Origin: Paludibacter sp.
GTDB taxonomy: Bacteria; Bacteroidota; Bacteroidia; Bacteroidales; Paludibacteraceae
Direction: 5' to 3'
Length of the DNA stretch: 60,777 bases
Assembly (NCBI GenBank): GCA_028692715.1
Contig: JAQUWU010000031.1
Span: 1 to 60,777, forward strand
The position numbers and the translations under genes are program-made. A model generated the notes under the pieces. The model saw nothing but the letters and a program-made list of their open reading frames with translations. It searched no databases and had not been told where the DNA came from. Of the stretch, positions 53,088-60,777 are shown piece after piece. Within the stretch, counting starts at the first letter, position 1; every line of letters starts with the position of its first letter.

Positions 53088-54548
53088 ATGAATCTTTATA
53101 TTTATAACACATTAAGCCGCAAAAAGGAATTATTCGTGCCACTTCATGAAAATAAAGTGGGCATGTATGTTTGCGGTCCTACAGTCTATGGCGATGCACA
53201 TTTAGGTCATGCACGTCCGGCTATTACATTTGATATCGTTTTCAGATATCTGACACATTTAGGTTATAAAGTACGTTACGTGCGCAATATTACCGATGTG
53301 GGGCATTTGGAAAATGATGCTGACAGTGGCGAAGATAAAATTGCAAAAAAAGCTCGTTTGGATGAATTGGAACCTATGGAAGTGGTACAGTTTTACACCA
53401 ATCGTTATCACAAAGCCATGGAAGCACTGAACGTATTACCACCAAGCATCGAACCACATGCTTCAGGGCATATCATGGAGCAAATTGAGTTTACCGAAAA
53501 AATTCTTGCTGCCGGTTTTGCTTACGAAAGCGGAGGATCTGTTTATTTCGATGTAGAGAAATACAACAAAGAACATAATTACGGCAAACTTTCAGGGCGC
53601 AATATTGAGGACATGCTGGAGACAACACGTGAACTTGATGGGCAAAGTGAAAAACACCGAAGTGTGGATTTTGCATTGTGGAAAAAAGCTTCACCTGAAC
53701 ATATTATGCGCTGGAAAAGTCCCTGGAGTGATGGTTTCCCAGGATGGCACATGGAGTGTTCGGCAATGGGAACAAAATACTTGGGCGAGCAATTTGATAT
53801 TCATGGTGGTGGAATGGATTTAATGTTTCCACATCACGAATGCGAAATTGCACAATCGACAGCTGCACTTGGCAAAGAAACTGTAAAATATTGGATGCAC
53901 AACAATATGATAACTATTGCCGGACAAAAAATGGGAAAATCGTTGGGCAATTTTATCACCTTAGATGCGTTTTTTAGCGGAGATCATAAATTACTGTCGA
54001 AACCATTCAGTCCGATGACAGTTCGCTTCTTTATTTTACAAGCGCATTATCGTAGTACGGTTGATTTCAGCAGTACTGCATTAGAAGCTTCGGAAAAAGG
54101 ACTGAGCCGTTTGATGGAAGGCTATACTCACTTGCAGAAACTCTCGGCATCGGCAAATTCAAGTGTTGAAACAGCCGGACTTCGTGCAAAATGCGAAGAA
54201 GCAATGTGCGATGATTTGAACACGCCAATTGTGATTTCGCATCTTTTCGATGCACTGAGAGCTATAAATCTGGTTCATGATGGAAAAGAAACCATTTCTG
54301 CTCCAGATCTTACTGAATTACAAAGTGTATTTCATTTATTTATTGAAGAAATTCTTGGTCTGAAATCCGAAACTGAAGCGTCAAGTGGAAACGATGCCTA
54401 TAAAAAGGCCATCAATTTATTGCTAAATATGCGATTGGAAGCCAAACAAAACAAAGACTGGGCAACCAGCGATAAAATACGGAATGAACTGACAGCATTG
54501 GGATTTGAAATTAAAGATACGAAGGACGGATTTGAGTGGAAGATATAA
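53088..54548 (+). CDS. cysS: Cysteinyl-tRNA synthetase
   Basis: 486 residues, class I synthetase charging tRNA-Cys. The zinc/HIGH region is [16 protein letters not shown] near residues 29-44; the KMSKS-type loop is KMGKSLGNF near residue 282. [10 protein letters not shown] and [13 protein letters not shown] supply the zinc ligands. Length is normal. In relatives cysS can lie close to rbfA and a LolC/E-type gene; here two RhuM-type genes separate them, implying an insertion. Confidence 0.97.
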   Translation: MNLYIYNTLSRKKELFVPLHENKVGMYVCGPTVYGDAHLGHARPAITFDIVFRYLTHLGYKVRYVRNITDVGHLENDADSGEDKIAKKARLDELEPMEVVQFYTNRYHKAMEALNVLPPSIEPHASGHIMEQIEFTEKILAAGFAYESGGSVYFDVEKYNKEHNYGKLSGRNIEDMLETTRELDGQSEKHRSVDFALWKKASPEHIMRWKSPWSDGFPGWHMECSAMGTKYLGEQFDIHGGGMDLMFPHHECEIAQSTAALGKETVKYWMHNNMITIAGQKMGKSLGNFITLDAFFSGDHKLLSKPFSPMTVRFFILQAHYRSTVDFSSTALEASEKGLSRLMEGYTHLQKLSASANSSVETAGLRAKCEEAMCDDLNTPIVISHLFDALRAINLVHDGKETISAPDLTELQSVFHLFIEEILGLKSETEASSGNDAYKKAINLLLNMRLEAKQNKDWATSDKIRNELTALGFEIKDTKDGFEWKI

Positions 54549-54590
54549 ACACTAACCACTAAGGGAGAATGTTGGTAAAATCTAAATCAA

Positions 54591-55061
54591 ATGAAAAATG
54601 AGGGTGAAATAATTCTTTATCAATCTGATAATTCTACTCAATTTGAAGTGAGAATAGAAGATGATACTGTTTGGCTGACTCTTAATCAAATTAGCGAATT
54701 GTTTGAACGAGACAAATCGGTAATATCCAGACATATTCGTAATATATTCGTTGAAGGAGAATTGATCAAAGATTCAGTTGTTGCAAAAAATGCAACAACT
54801 GCTAGATGGCAAAACATATCAGGTTGAATACTTTAATTTGGATGTTATCATTTCTGTTGGTTATCGTGTTAAATCTAAGCGCGGAACTCAATTTCGTATT
54901 CGGGCAAACAGAATTCTCAAGGAGTATTTATTAAACGGACATGTTGTTAATCAACGTTTTGACAGACTTGAACGGAAAATTTTAGAACACGATCAGAAAT
55001 TTGATTTACTGATTAAAACTTCAATGCCACCGAATGAAGGTATATTTTAGGATGGACAAAT
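54591..55061 (+). pseudogene. Broken RhuM-family gene
   Basis: Begins as a RhuM-type (virulence protein) DNA-binding domain: EIILYQSDNSTQFEVRIEDD, WLTLNQISELFERDKSVISR. A frameshift near 54804 (expected Ala-Asp-Gly, now GCTAGATGGC) moves the rest to another frame, which resumes GKTYQVEYFNLDVIISVGY and RANRILKEYLLNGHVVNQRF. A TAG follows NEGIF where the intact paralog reads NEGIFYDG. After a further 12 bases the coding similarity stops exactly at a MITE-like element, and the C-terminal third is missing. Its 5' and 3' portions are almost identical in DNA to the paralog at 55400, while the middle diverges. Confidence 0.82.
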
Positions 55062-55334
55062 TAAGTAATTGAAAATAAATAATGTCGTATTTTGCATGAA
55101 AATATTTAAGAATAGAACGCTGATTTTCACTGATAGAATGGATTTGAAAAAACGGATTTGAATTCCGATAAATCGGAATGATTTACAGATAGTTGCTTCT
55201 TAATCATCTTGCCGTAGGCAAGAAAAATCCGTTTTGTTTTATCCTTCATTTCCCGATAAATCAGCGATAAGTCAGCGAAAATCAGCGTTCTATTAATGTT
55301 TCTAAATGGTACATTAATTTGTTCCATTTACTTA
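55062..55334 (-). mobile_element. Family A foldback MITE-like element, copy 4 (inverted, 273 bp)
   Basis: Same element as copies 1-3 in the opposite orientation. It is 11 bp longer because of an internal duplication (GCGATAAGTCAGCG region near 55265-55275). It borders the truncated RhuM gene and precedes its intact relative. The open frames within it are artefacts. Confidence 0.85.
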
Positions 55335-55399
55335 AGTACAAATACTTTTCAAAGCTTTTGATTATAAAATTTCTTACTTAACCTATAAGAAATGTTTCT

Positions 55400-56236
55400 A
55401 TGAAAAATGAAGGCGAAATAATTCTTTATCAATCTGATAATTCTACTCAATTTGAAGTGAGAATTAAAGATGAAACAATTTGGTTAACACAAAATCAGAT
55501 AGCTGAACTTTTTGGTGTAAAGCAACCCGCTATTTCCAAGCACCTGAAAAATATTTTTCTAAGTGGGGAACTTGATGAAAATTCAGTTTATTCCATTTTG
55601 GAATATACTGCCTCAGATGGGAAAAATTATAAAACAGCTTTTTATAATCTTGATGCCATACTATCAATTGGATATAGAGTTAATTCAAAAAATGCAACTC
55701 AATTTCGTATTTGGGCAAACAGAATTCTCAAGGAGTATTTATTAAACGGACATGTTGTTAATCAACGTTTTGACAGACTTGAACGGAAAATTTTAGAGCA
55801 CGATCAGAAATTTGATTTGTTGATAAAAACTTCAATACCTCCAAATGAAGGTATATTTTATGATGGACAAATTTTTGATGCTTGGAAATTTGCAGCTGAT
55901 GTAGTGAAATCGGCTAAAAAATCAATTGTTTTGATTGATAATTATATAGACGAAAGCGTATTACATTTACTTTCAAAACGCAATAAAACAGTAAAGGCTA
56001 CAATTTTTACTTCAAAAATACCGATTGTATTGCAACATGATATTGAAAAGTTTACTGCTCAATACGATCCTGTTGAAATAAAGATTTTTTCGAAATCGCA
56101 CGATCGTTTTCTTATTATTGATAATGAAATAGTTTATCACATAGGCGCTTCGCTCAAAGATTTAGGGAAAAAATGGTTTGCATTTTCGAAAATAGAACTA
56201 GATGCAAACGAACTAATAAATAAACTTTTATACTAA
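55400..56236 (+). CDS. RhuM-type DNA-binding domain fused to a phospholipase-D-like domain
   Basis: 278 residues. Residues 1-105 are the RhuM-type domain with a likely helix-turn-helix (IAELFGVKQPAISKHLKNIF). Residues 105-145 form a helical linker (NRILKEYLLNGHVVNQRF, RLERKILEHDQKFDLL). The C-terminal part is PLD/DISARM-like in style, with SHDRFLIID carrying an HxRxxxxD version of the HKD motif and YHIGASLKDLGKKWFAF. RhuM proteins occur in mobile islands and near restriction systems; function is not firmly known. The gene shares near-identical ends with the broken copy upstream. It lies 54 bp before rbfA. Confidence 0.8.
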   Translation: MKNEGEIILYQSDNSTQFEVRIKDETIWLTQNQIAELFGVKQPAISKHLKNIFLSGELDENSVYSILEYTASDGKNYKTAFYNLDAILSIGYRVNSKNATQFRIWANRILKEYLLNGHVVNQRFDRLERKILEHDQKFDLLIKTSIPPNEGIFYDGQIFDAWKFAADVVKSAKKSIVLIDNYIDESVLHLLSKRNKTVKATIFTSKIPIVLQHDIEKFTAQYDPVEIKIFSKSHDRFLIIDNEIVYHIGASLKDLGKKWFAFSKIELDANELINKLLY

Positions 56237-56290
56237 CAAAACAAACACCTCCGCAATTCTCCTTAAGGGGTTAGGGGTAAAAAGAAAACA

Positions 56291-56671
56291 ATGGAAACTA
56301 CAAGACAAGAAAAAATATCGCGCATGCTACAAAAAGAATTAGGTGAAATCTTTTTATTGTATGCACGCGAATTACAGGGTACTTTAATTACCGTTACTGG
56401 TGTAAGAATTAGTCCCGATTTGGGAATTGCACATACGCACCTGAGCATTTTCCCAAGCAACAAAACAACTGACGTGTTGAAAAAAGTAAATGCTGACAAC
56501 AAAGCTATACGTTTTGAATTAGGGAAACGGGTTCGTAATCAGTTGCGCATTGTTCCTGCATTATATTTTCATGTGGACGATTCGTTAGATTATCTCGAAA
56601 ATATCGATAATTTACTAAAAAGCGATCCGCCATCACCATTGAAAGATGGGGAAGTAAACGAGCTAGATTAA
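56291..56671 (+). CDS. rbfA: Ribosome-binding factor A
   Basis: 126-residue KH-type RNA-binding protein that aids 16S rRNA maturation and 30S assembly. Markers are the N-terminal RQEKISRMLQKELGEIF helix, ITVTGVRISPDLGIAHTHLS and IRFELGKRVRNQLRIVPALY with FHVDDSLDY. Length is normal. It is 9 bp ahead of the permease gene, an order usual in Bacteroidota, and therefore co-transcribed with it. Confidence 0.95.
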   Translation: METTRQEKISRMLQKELGEIFLLYARELQGTLITVTGVRISPDLGIAHTHLSIFPSNKTTDVLKKVNADNKAIRFELGKRVRNQLRIVPALYFHVDDSLDYLENIDNLLKSDPPSPLKDGEVNELD

Positions 56672-56680
56672 GATTCTTGT

Positions 56681-57943
56681 ATGTCGAATTCAGAAAGAAC
56701 GAAAAAGAATAAATTCGGTCAACTGTCCTTTTCATTTAGGATTGCACGCCGCTATTTGTTTTCCAAAAAATCGCACAATGCCATCAATATCATTTCCGGA
56801 ATATCAGCAACAGGAGTTGCTATTGGAACAATGGCATTGGTGGTGGTTTTGTCAGTATTTAACGGATTCGAATCGCTGATCTCCGATATGTTTTCGGCAT
56901 TTGATCCCGATTTGAAAATAACGCTAGTACAGGGGAAGTCTTTTGATATCAACACAAAAGAGTTTTCGGAATTGCGTAAACTGAAGTCAGTTGTTTTTTT
57001 TACCGAGGTAGTTGAGGAAAATGCGTTGTTGCGGTTTAAAAACATGCAGATGCCGGCAGTAATTAAAGGAGTAAGCGATGATTTTGAAAAGATGACCCAC
57101 ATCGACAGTATTATGTACGATGGAAAATTTGAGTTGTACGATGGTGCATTCGATAGAGCTGTTCCCGGAGTTGGAGTGGCAAGTATTCTGGGATTAGGTG
57201 TTCATTTTATTGACCCCTTATATATTTACGCTCCAAAACGAACCTCAAAAATCAATTTGCTTCGGCCTGAAAATAGTTTTAACCAAATGGGTACTTTTGT
57301 TTCCGGAATATTTTCGGTACAACAATTACAATACGACGACCATTATGTCCTTGTATCAGTTAAACTTGCACGCCAGCTTTTTGAATACGATGACAACACG
57401 GTTTCGGCAATTGAATTAAAATTAGCTGATGGTATTGATAAAGATAACGCTCAACAACAAATAAAAACCATTCTTGGGGATAAGTTTGATGTGAAAAACC
57501 GTTACGAACAACAGGAAAGCTTTTTCAAAATCATGAAAATTGAAAAATGGATGACTTATCTGATTCTATGTTTTATATTGCTCATTGCCAGTTTTAATAT
57601 AATCGGTTCGCTTTCGATGTTGATTATTGATAAAAAGGCTGATATTCAAACACTAAGAAGTTTGGGTGCCAGTAATCAATTGGTAAAACGAATATTTTTG
57701 TTCGAAGGTTGGATGATTTCGCTGGTTGGTGCGTTGGGAGGAATCATTCTTGGAACATTACTTTGTATTTTACAGGAAAATTTCGGATTGTTGAAAATGG
57801 GAAGCGGATACGTGGTTGATGCTTATCCTGTAGTGACTGATTTTAATGATATTTTACTTGTGTTTTTCACAGTGCTTTTGATGGGCTTTTTAGCGGCCTA
57901 TTATCCGGTTCGATATATTAAATCAAAACCAATTTCAGATTAA
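56681..57943 (+). CDS. FtsX-like ABC permease, LolC/LolE type
   Basis: 420 residues. One N-terminal membrane helix after SFRIARRYLFSKKSHNAINI, a large periplasmic domain (about residues 50-280), then three membrane helices with the FtsX signature (LILCFILLIASFNIIGSLSM, IQTLRSLGASNQLVKRIFLF). This is the layout of the LolCDE lipoprotein-release permease subunits. No ATPase (lolD) is adjacent, as is common in this phylum. The function as lipoprotein exporter is likely but not proven by sequence. Confidence 0.88.
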   Translation: MSNSERTKKNKFGQLSFSFRIARRYLFSKKSHNAINIISGISATGVAIGTMALVVVLSVFNGFESLISDMFSAFDPDLKITLVQGKSFDINTKEFSELRKLKSVVFFTEVVEENALLRFKNMQMPAVIKGVSDDFEKMTHIDSIMYDGKFELYDGAFDRAVPGVGVASILGLGVHFIDPLYIYAPKRTSKINLLRPENSFNQMGTFVSGIFSVQQLQYDDHYVLVSVKLARQLFEYDDNTVSAIELKLADGIDKDNAQQQIKTILGDKFDVKNRYEQQESFFKIMKIEKWMTYLILCFILLIASFNIIGSLSMLIIDKKADIQTLRSLGASNQLVKRIFLFEGWMISLVGALGGIILGTLLCILQENFGLLKMGSGYVVDAYPVVTDFNDILLVFFTVLLMGFLAAYYPVRYIKSKPISD

Positions 57944-58029
57944 TAAGATGCATTTTGAAATAAAAACAGAAATTGTCGCAACAAACCGAAATTTATTCCG
58001 TTTATTTTAAGAACATTTACTTTTAGCAA

Positions 58030-58662
58030 ATGAGGAATCTCAACATACTTTATATCTTTATAGCCATTTTGTTGTTTTCGTGCAATGGATCAGAACCAGA
58101 TTCGCCCTATGTTTACGAAGCAAATCCACATTACAGTTTTGGATATATACAGTTTTATGGTTTATTTTACAAGAACGTTGGAAACCCAAACAACATACTA
58201 ACAATTTCACTTTTTTCTGATTCATTGTATATTAGCGAAGAAGGCAGTCTGGAAGGATTTGGTCAATTTCTGTATCTCGAAGATGTGTATAACAGCCCTA
58301 CAGACACCTTGCTTCATACTACTACTTATACAGTGAATGAGTCTAGAGACCCGTATACGATTTCGGCCGGGAAAAATGACACAATTGATAATGAAGTATA
58401 TACTATTGGTGCAACTATTTCGTACTACGAACAAAACACTGCGAAATCGACAATCAAATTAATCACTGATGGAACATTAACCGTTAATTATATTGGTGCA
58501 GTTTACAATATCATCTTCGATTTTAAAACCGAAGATGGGAAAGATTTAAAAGGAAGTTTTACAGACTTGTTGCCTTATTTTGATGAATCGTTACAACCGG
58601 CCGATCTAAAAGTACGAAAAAAGCTGCTACAAAAACCTTGTCAAATTAGAACAGGTTATTGA
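58030..58662 (+). CDS. Lipoprotein of unknown function
   Basis: 210 residues. The signal peptide ends LLFSC, so Cys18 is the predicted lipidation site, followed by NGSEPDS. The mature protein is beta-rich with many Tyr and Thr residues (HYSFGYIQFYGLFYKNVG, GTLTVNYIGAVYNIIFDF), suggesting a single beta-sandwich or lipocalin-like fold. No named family recognised. It follows the LolC/E-type gene after 86 bp on the same strand. Confidence 0.75.
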   Translation: MRNLNILYIFIAILLFSCNGSEPDSPYVYEANPHYSFGYIQFYGLFYKNVGNPNNILTISLFSDSLYISEEGSLEGFGQFLYLEDVYNSPTDTLLHTTTYTVNESRDPYTISAGKNDTIDNEVYTIGATISYYEQNTAKSTIKLITDGTLTVNYIGAVYNIIFDFKTEDGKDLKGSFTDLLPYFDESLQPADLKVRKKLLQKPCQIRTGY

Positions 58663-59225
58663 ACTACCTCAATTTTTGAAACTACCTTTCATTTGACAGA
58701 TAGTATATTTTAAATTGTTCGCAAGTAGTATGTTGATAGTATTAGCATTTGAAAAACAAATATAGAAAAGAATTGGATTGTATTTTTTGCGTCTGCATAG
58801 AGTTTTATATGTAATCGTAAAAATGTTATTACACATTGCTAATAAAAGTTCTACACAAAGTTTCACGAAAATTTCCATGTAATCAACAACTAATATAAAT
58901 ACTTTAATATGCTATATAGGCAAAAGTAAAATTATAATCAATTATAGATCTATACAATTATTTAGTATTCATCATAAGTTAAAGTAAATTACTTCATTTC
59001 CTTTAATTGTTAATTTGTTATATTGCTAAAATTTGAAATATAAACCTTTTAAGTCCCTAAAGGGCGTTTTTGTATTTTTTAAATAAGTAATAATCTAAAT
59101 ATCTACATTTTCTGTCAATTAATCCACAAGGTTTTTTTTTATTTATTTTAGCTCTCTTTAGGAATTATGTTTATATTTGCCGTTATAAATTATAAATATA
59201 ATTTCACCTTAAATTTAATAAACAA
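58663..59225. other. AT-rich intergenic region upstream of the SusC gene
   Basis: 563 bp with no supported gene; a 69-codon minus-strand frame has no recognisable features. A weak CCCTAAAGGG motif followed by a T-tract lies near 59054-59070 and might attenuate. A TATATTTG -7 box (59172-59179), 46 bp before the ATG, is the probable promoter of the SusC gene. Confidence 0.5.
59172..59179 (+). promoter_or_regulatory. -7 box (TATATTTG) of the SusC homolog
   Basis: Matches TAnnTTTG; leader of about 40 nt. Confidence 0.5.
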
Positions 59226-60665
59226 ATGAAGAAAAACAATTCACTTTTGAAACGTGTTTTGTTTGTTGTTTTGGCACTGGCATTTTATGCAGTTCCATGG
59301 GCGCAAACAAAAACAATTACCGGTGTGGTTAAAGATGCCACCGGAGAATCAATTATTGGAGCATCAGTTGTTGTAAAAGGGACTACTCTCGGGACAATAA
59401 CTAACATTAATGGTTCATATAGCTTAGGGGTTCCAACAAGTGCAAAAACTCTTGTAGTTTCATACATTGGTATGGAAACACAGGAATTAACCATCACAGG
59501 CAGTGTTATAAATGTAGCCTTGAAAGACGCCACAACAGACTTAGATGAATTAGTTGTTGTAGGTTATGGAGTGGTAAAAAAACGGGATTTAACAGGATCG
59601 GTTTCTTCTGTAAAATCTTCCGAAATTATGAAAACTTCTTCCAGTAATGCCATGCAAGCTATGCAAGGTAAAGTTCCAGGATTGGACATTCAGCAAAGTA
59701 GTGGACAAGCAGGTGCTGGTTTAAATATCACACTAAGAGGTAATCGATCGATTACTGCATCAAATAATCCGCTGATTTTAGTAGATGGTGTAGAATATGG
59801 CTCAACTCTTGATATAAGTCCCTCTGATATCGAATCAATGGAAGTATTAAAAGATGCATCTTCAACAGCAATTTATGGTACTCGTGGTGCTAATGGTGTA
59901 ATTATCATTACAACAAAAAGAGGAAAATCTGGAGCAACAAAAGTTTCTTTTAATTCATACATATCTTCTAACCAACCTACTTCTATTCCACAAATTATGT
60001 TTGGAACGACAGAAGTCACTCGCCGAATTCAAGCTGAAAGATATAAAAGAGACAAATTACTTGTTACAAATGGTACAGGTACTTGGGGTGATTCTCAAAT
60101 TGAAGTAACTGATGTTTTAAGTAGTTCAGCTGCTAATGGTTTACCTTATTCTGAAATGGATATCTATAATAATGGTTCATATACTAATTGGGCGGATTTA
60201 ATACTTCAAAATGGTTTAACTCAGAATTATGAAATGGCGGTTTCTGGAGGTAGTGAAAAAACTAATTTCAATATTTCTTTAGGTACTATGCTTGAAGAAG
60301 GATTGCTTAAGAATGATGCATTGGATCGTTATAATGCTAAAATAAATATTGATCATAAAGCAAATAAATTCCTTAAAATTGGGACAAGCTTGTTATATAC
60401 ATACAAAAATCACGATAAACGAGCTAATGTATTTGGACAAGCATTAAAAATGACATCTATAGCTAATCCTTATGATGCAGATGGTCAGATCATTTTAAAA
60501 CCCTCTCCAACTTATGAAGCTCATGCCAATCCATTGTTGGACGAAATTGAAGGAAATTATCAAAATAATATAGAATCAACGCGTTTTTTTGGTAATGGCT
60601 ATATTGAAATTACTCCTATTAGAAATGTGTTCTTTAAATCTATGTTTGCTTTAGTTCTACTTTGA
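59226..60665 (+). pseudogene. SusC/RagA-type TonB-linked outer-membrane protein, interrupted
   Basis: The frame gives 479 residues of what should be about 1000. Signal peptide (ending VPWAQ), a CarboxypepD_reg-like domain (about residues 29-112, TGVVKDATGESIIGASVVVK), the plug (about 118-230, MQGKVPGLDIQQSSG, LVDGVEYGSTLDISPSDIES, TAIYGTRGANGVIIITTKRG) and the first barrel strands are normal. The frame ends abruptly after FFKSMFA with LVLL and a TGA at 60663-60665, and the following DNA has no SusC similarity in any frame. A minus-strand coding tail begins at the same place. The partner SusD gene is not in view. Confidence 0.85.
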
Positions 60666-60777
60666 CAGATTAGGGTTTTGCCTCAGATATGCATTATTAA
60701 TATCTTTTTGCCTCCTAATGTGTCGGTTAATAATTTTTTCATACATTTGATCAACAGTCATTTGTTTGTACAGTTGA
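60657..60777 (-). mobile_element. C-terminal coding tail of an inserted element
   Basis: A minus-strand frame is open from the window edge to a TAG at 60657-60659 and encodes 39 residues including MTVDQMYEKIINRHIRRQKD and YLRQNPNLSK. It starts just where SusC similarity stops, so it is probably the 3' end of a transposase or another inserted gene. I do not recognise the family. Only the tail is present. Confidence 0.4.

Noticed and set aside
55127-55327. 66-codon minus-strand frame
   Set aside because: It lies wholly inside the family A element and is not maintained in the other copies.
58669-58878. 69-codon minus-strand frame between the lipoprotein and SusC genes
   Set aside because: Low-complexity AT-rich translation with no recognisable motif or start signal.
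1-60777. CRISPR arrays, tRNA or rRNA genes, prophage modules
   Set aside because: No regularly spaced direct repeats, no cloverleaf-like conserved tRNA blocks and no phage structural genes were seen; the repeats present are inverted or dispersed.

Overview
The window is AT-rich DNA from a member of the Bacteroidota, most likely the order Bacteroidales. The evidence is SusC-type and BtuB-type TonB receptors, DUF4271, DUF5686 and DUF5107 proteins, type IX secretion (T9SS) C-terminal sorting domains, and many TAnnTTTG -7 promoter boxes of the Bacteroidota type. The order DUF4271-hemD-rnpA-yidD is also familiar from this group. T9SS cargo argues against Bacteroides itself and for a Paludibacter-like or Prolixibacter-like lineage; this placement is inference. 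Both ends of the window lie in fragments that look like insertion sequences, so it may be a whole draft contig that breaks at repeats.

Layout. 1-3.0 kb: transposase tail, then sppA, a thioredoxin and hsp20, all on the minus strand. 3.1-7.2 kb: repeat-rich spacer, a secreted M6 metalloprotease and a small outer-membrane barrel. 7.2-15 kb: a nucleoside kinase (minus), then a plus-strand run of a Na/Pi cotransporter, a Ca/Na antiporter, argD, an outer-membrane protein and a T9SS-secreted beta-propeller. 15-21 kb: an epimerase (minus), then LOG-DUF4271-hemD-rnpA-yidD-lpxK-punA (plus). 21.5-30 kb, minus: upp, acyl-CoA synthetase, XRE-cupin regulator, proC, DUF5686 protein, a XerD-type recombinase and a GH16 glycosidase. 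30-37 kb: S1/P1 nuclease, then an AraC regulator divergent from a sugar MFS transporter and a large DUF5107-TPR protein. 37-44 kb: a queuosine-precursor transporter behind a candidate preQ1-I riboswitch, a CorA-like channel, zwf-pgl, a secreted unknown and a DUF1080 protein. 44-50.6 kb: a repeat island, then a vitamin B12 acquisition operon (btuB-btuG-btuH) under a cobalamin riboswitch. 51-58.7 kb: a class I isoprenoid-synthase-like gene, a TerB/J-domain protein, cysS, two RhuM-type genes (one broken), rbfA, a LolC/E-type permease and a lipoprotein. 59-60.8 kb: a SusC homolog cut off by inserted DNA.

The strongest observations are regulatory RNA and mobile DNA. (1) A compact pseudoknot directly before the queuosine-precursor transporter matches the preQ1-I aptamer at the ligand-contacting positions. 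(2) The B12 operon is led by a cobalamin riboswitch whose variable arm is filled with GC-rich REP-like palindromes, and its BtuH-like protein carries a T9SS sorting tail. (3) A 262-bp foldback, MITE-like element occurs four times. One copy starts in the T-run of an intrinsic terminator and another separates a broken RhuM gene from its intact mosaic paralog. (4) A lone gene has both metal-binding motifs of class I terpene synthases.
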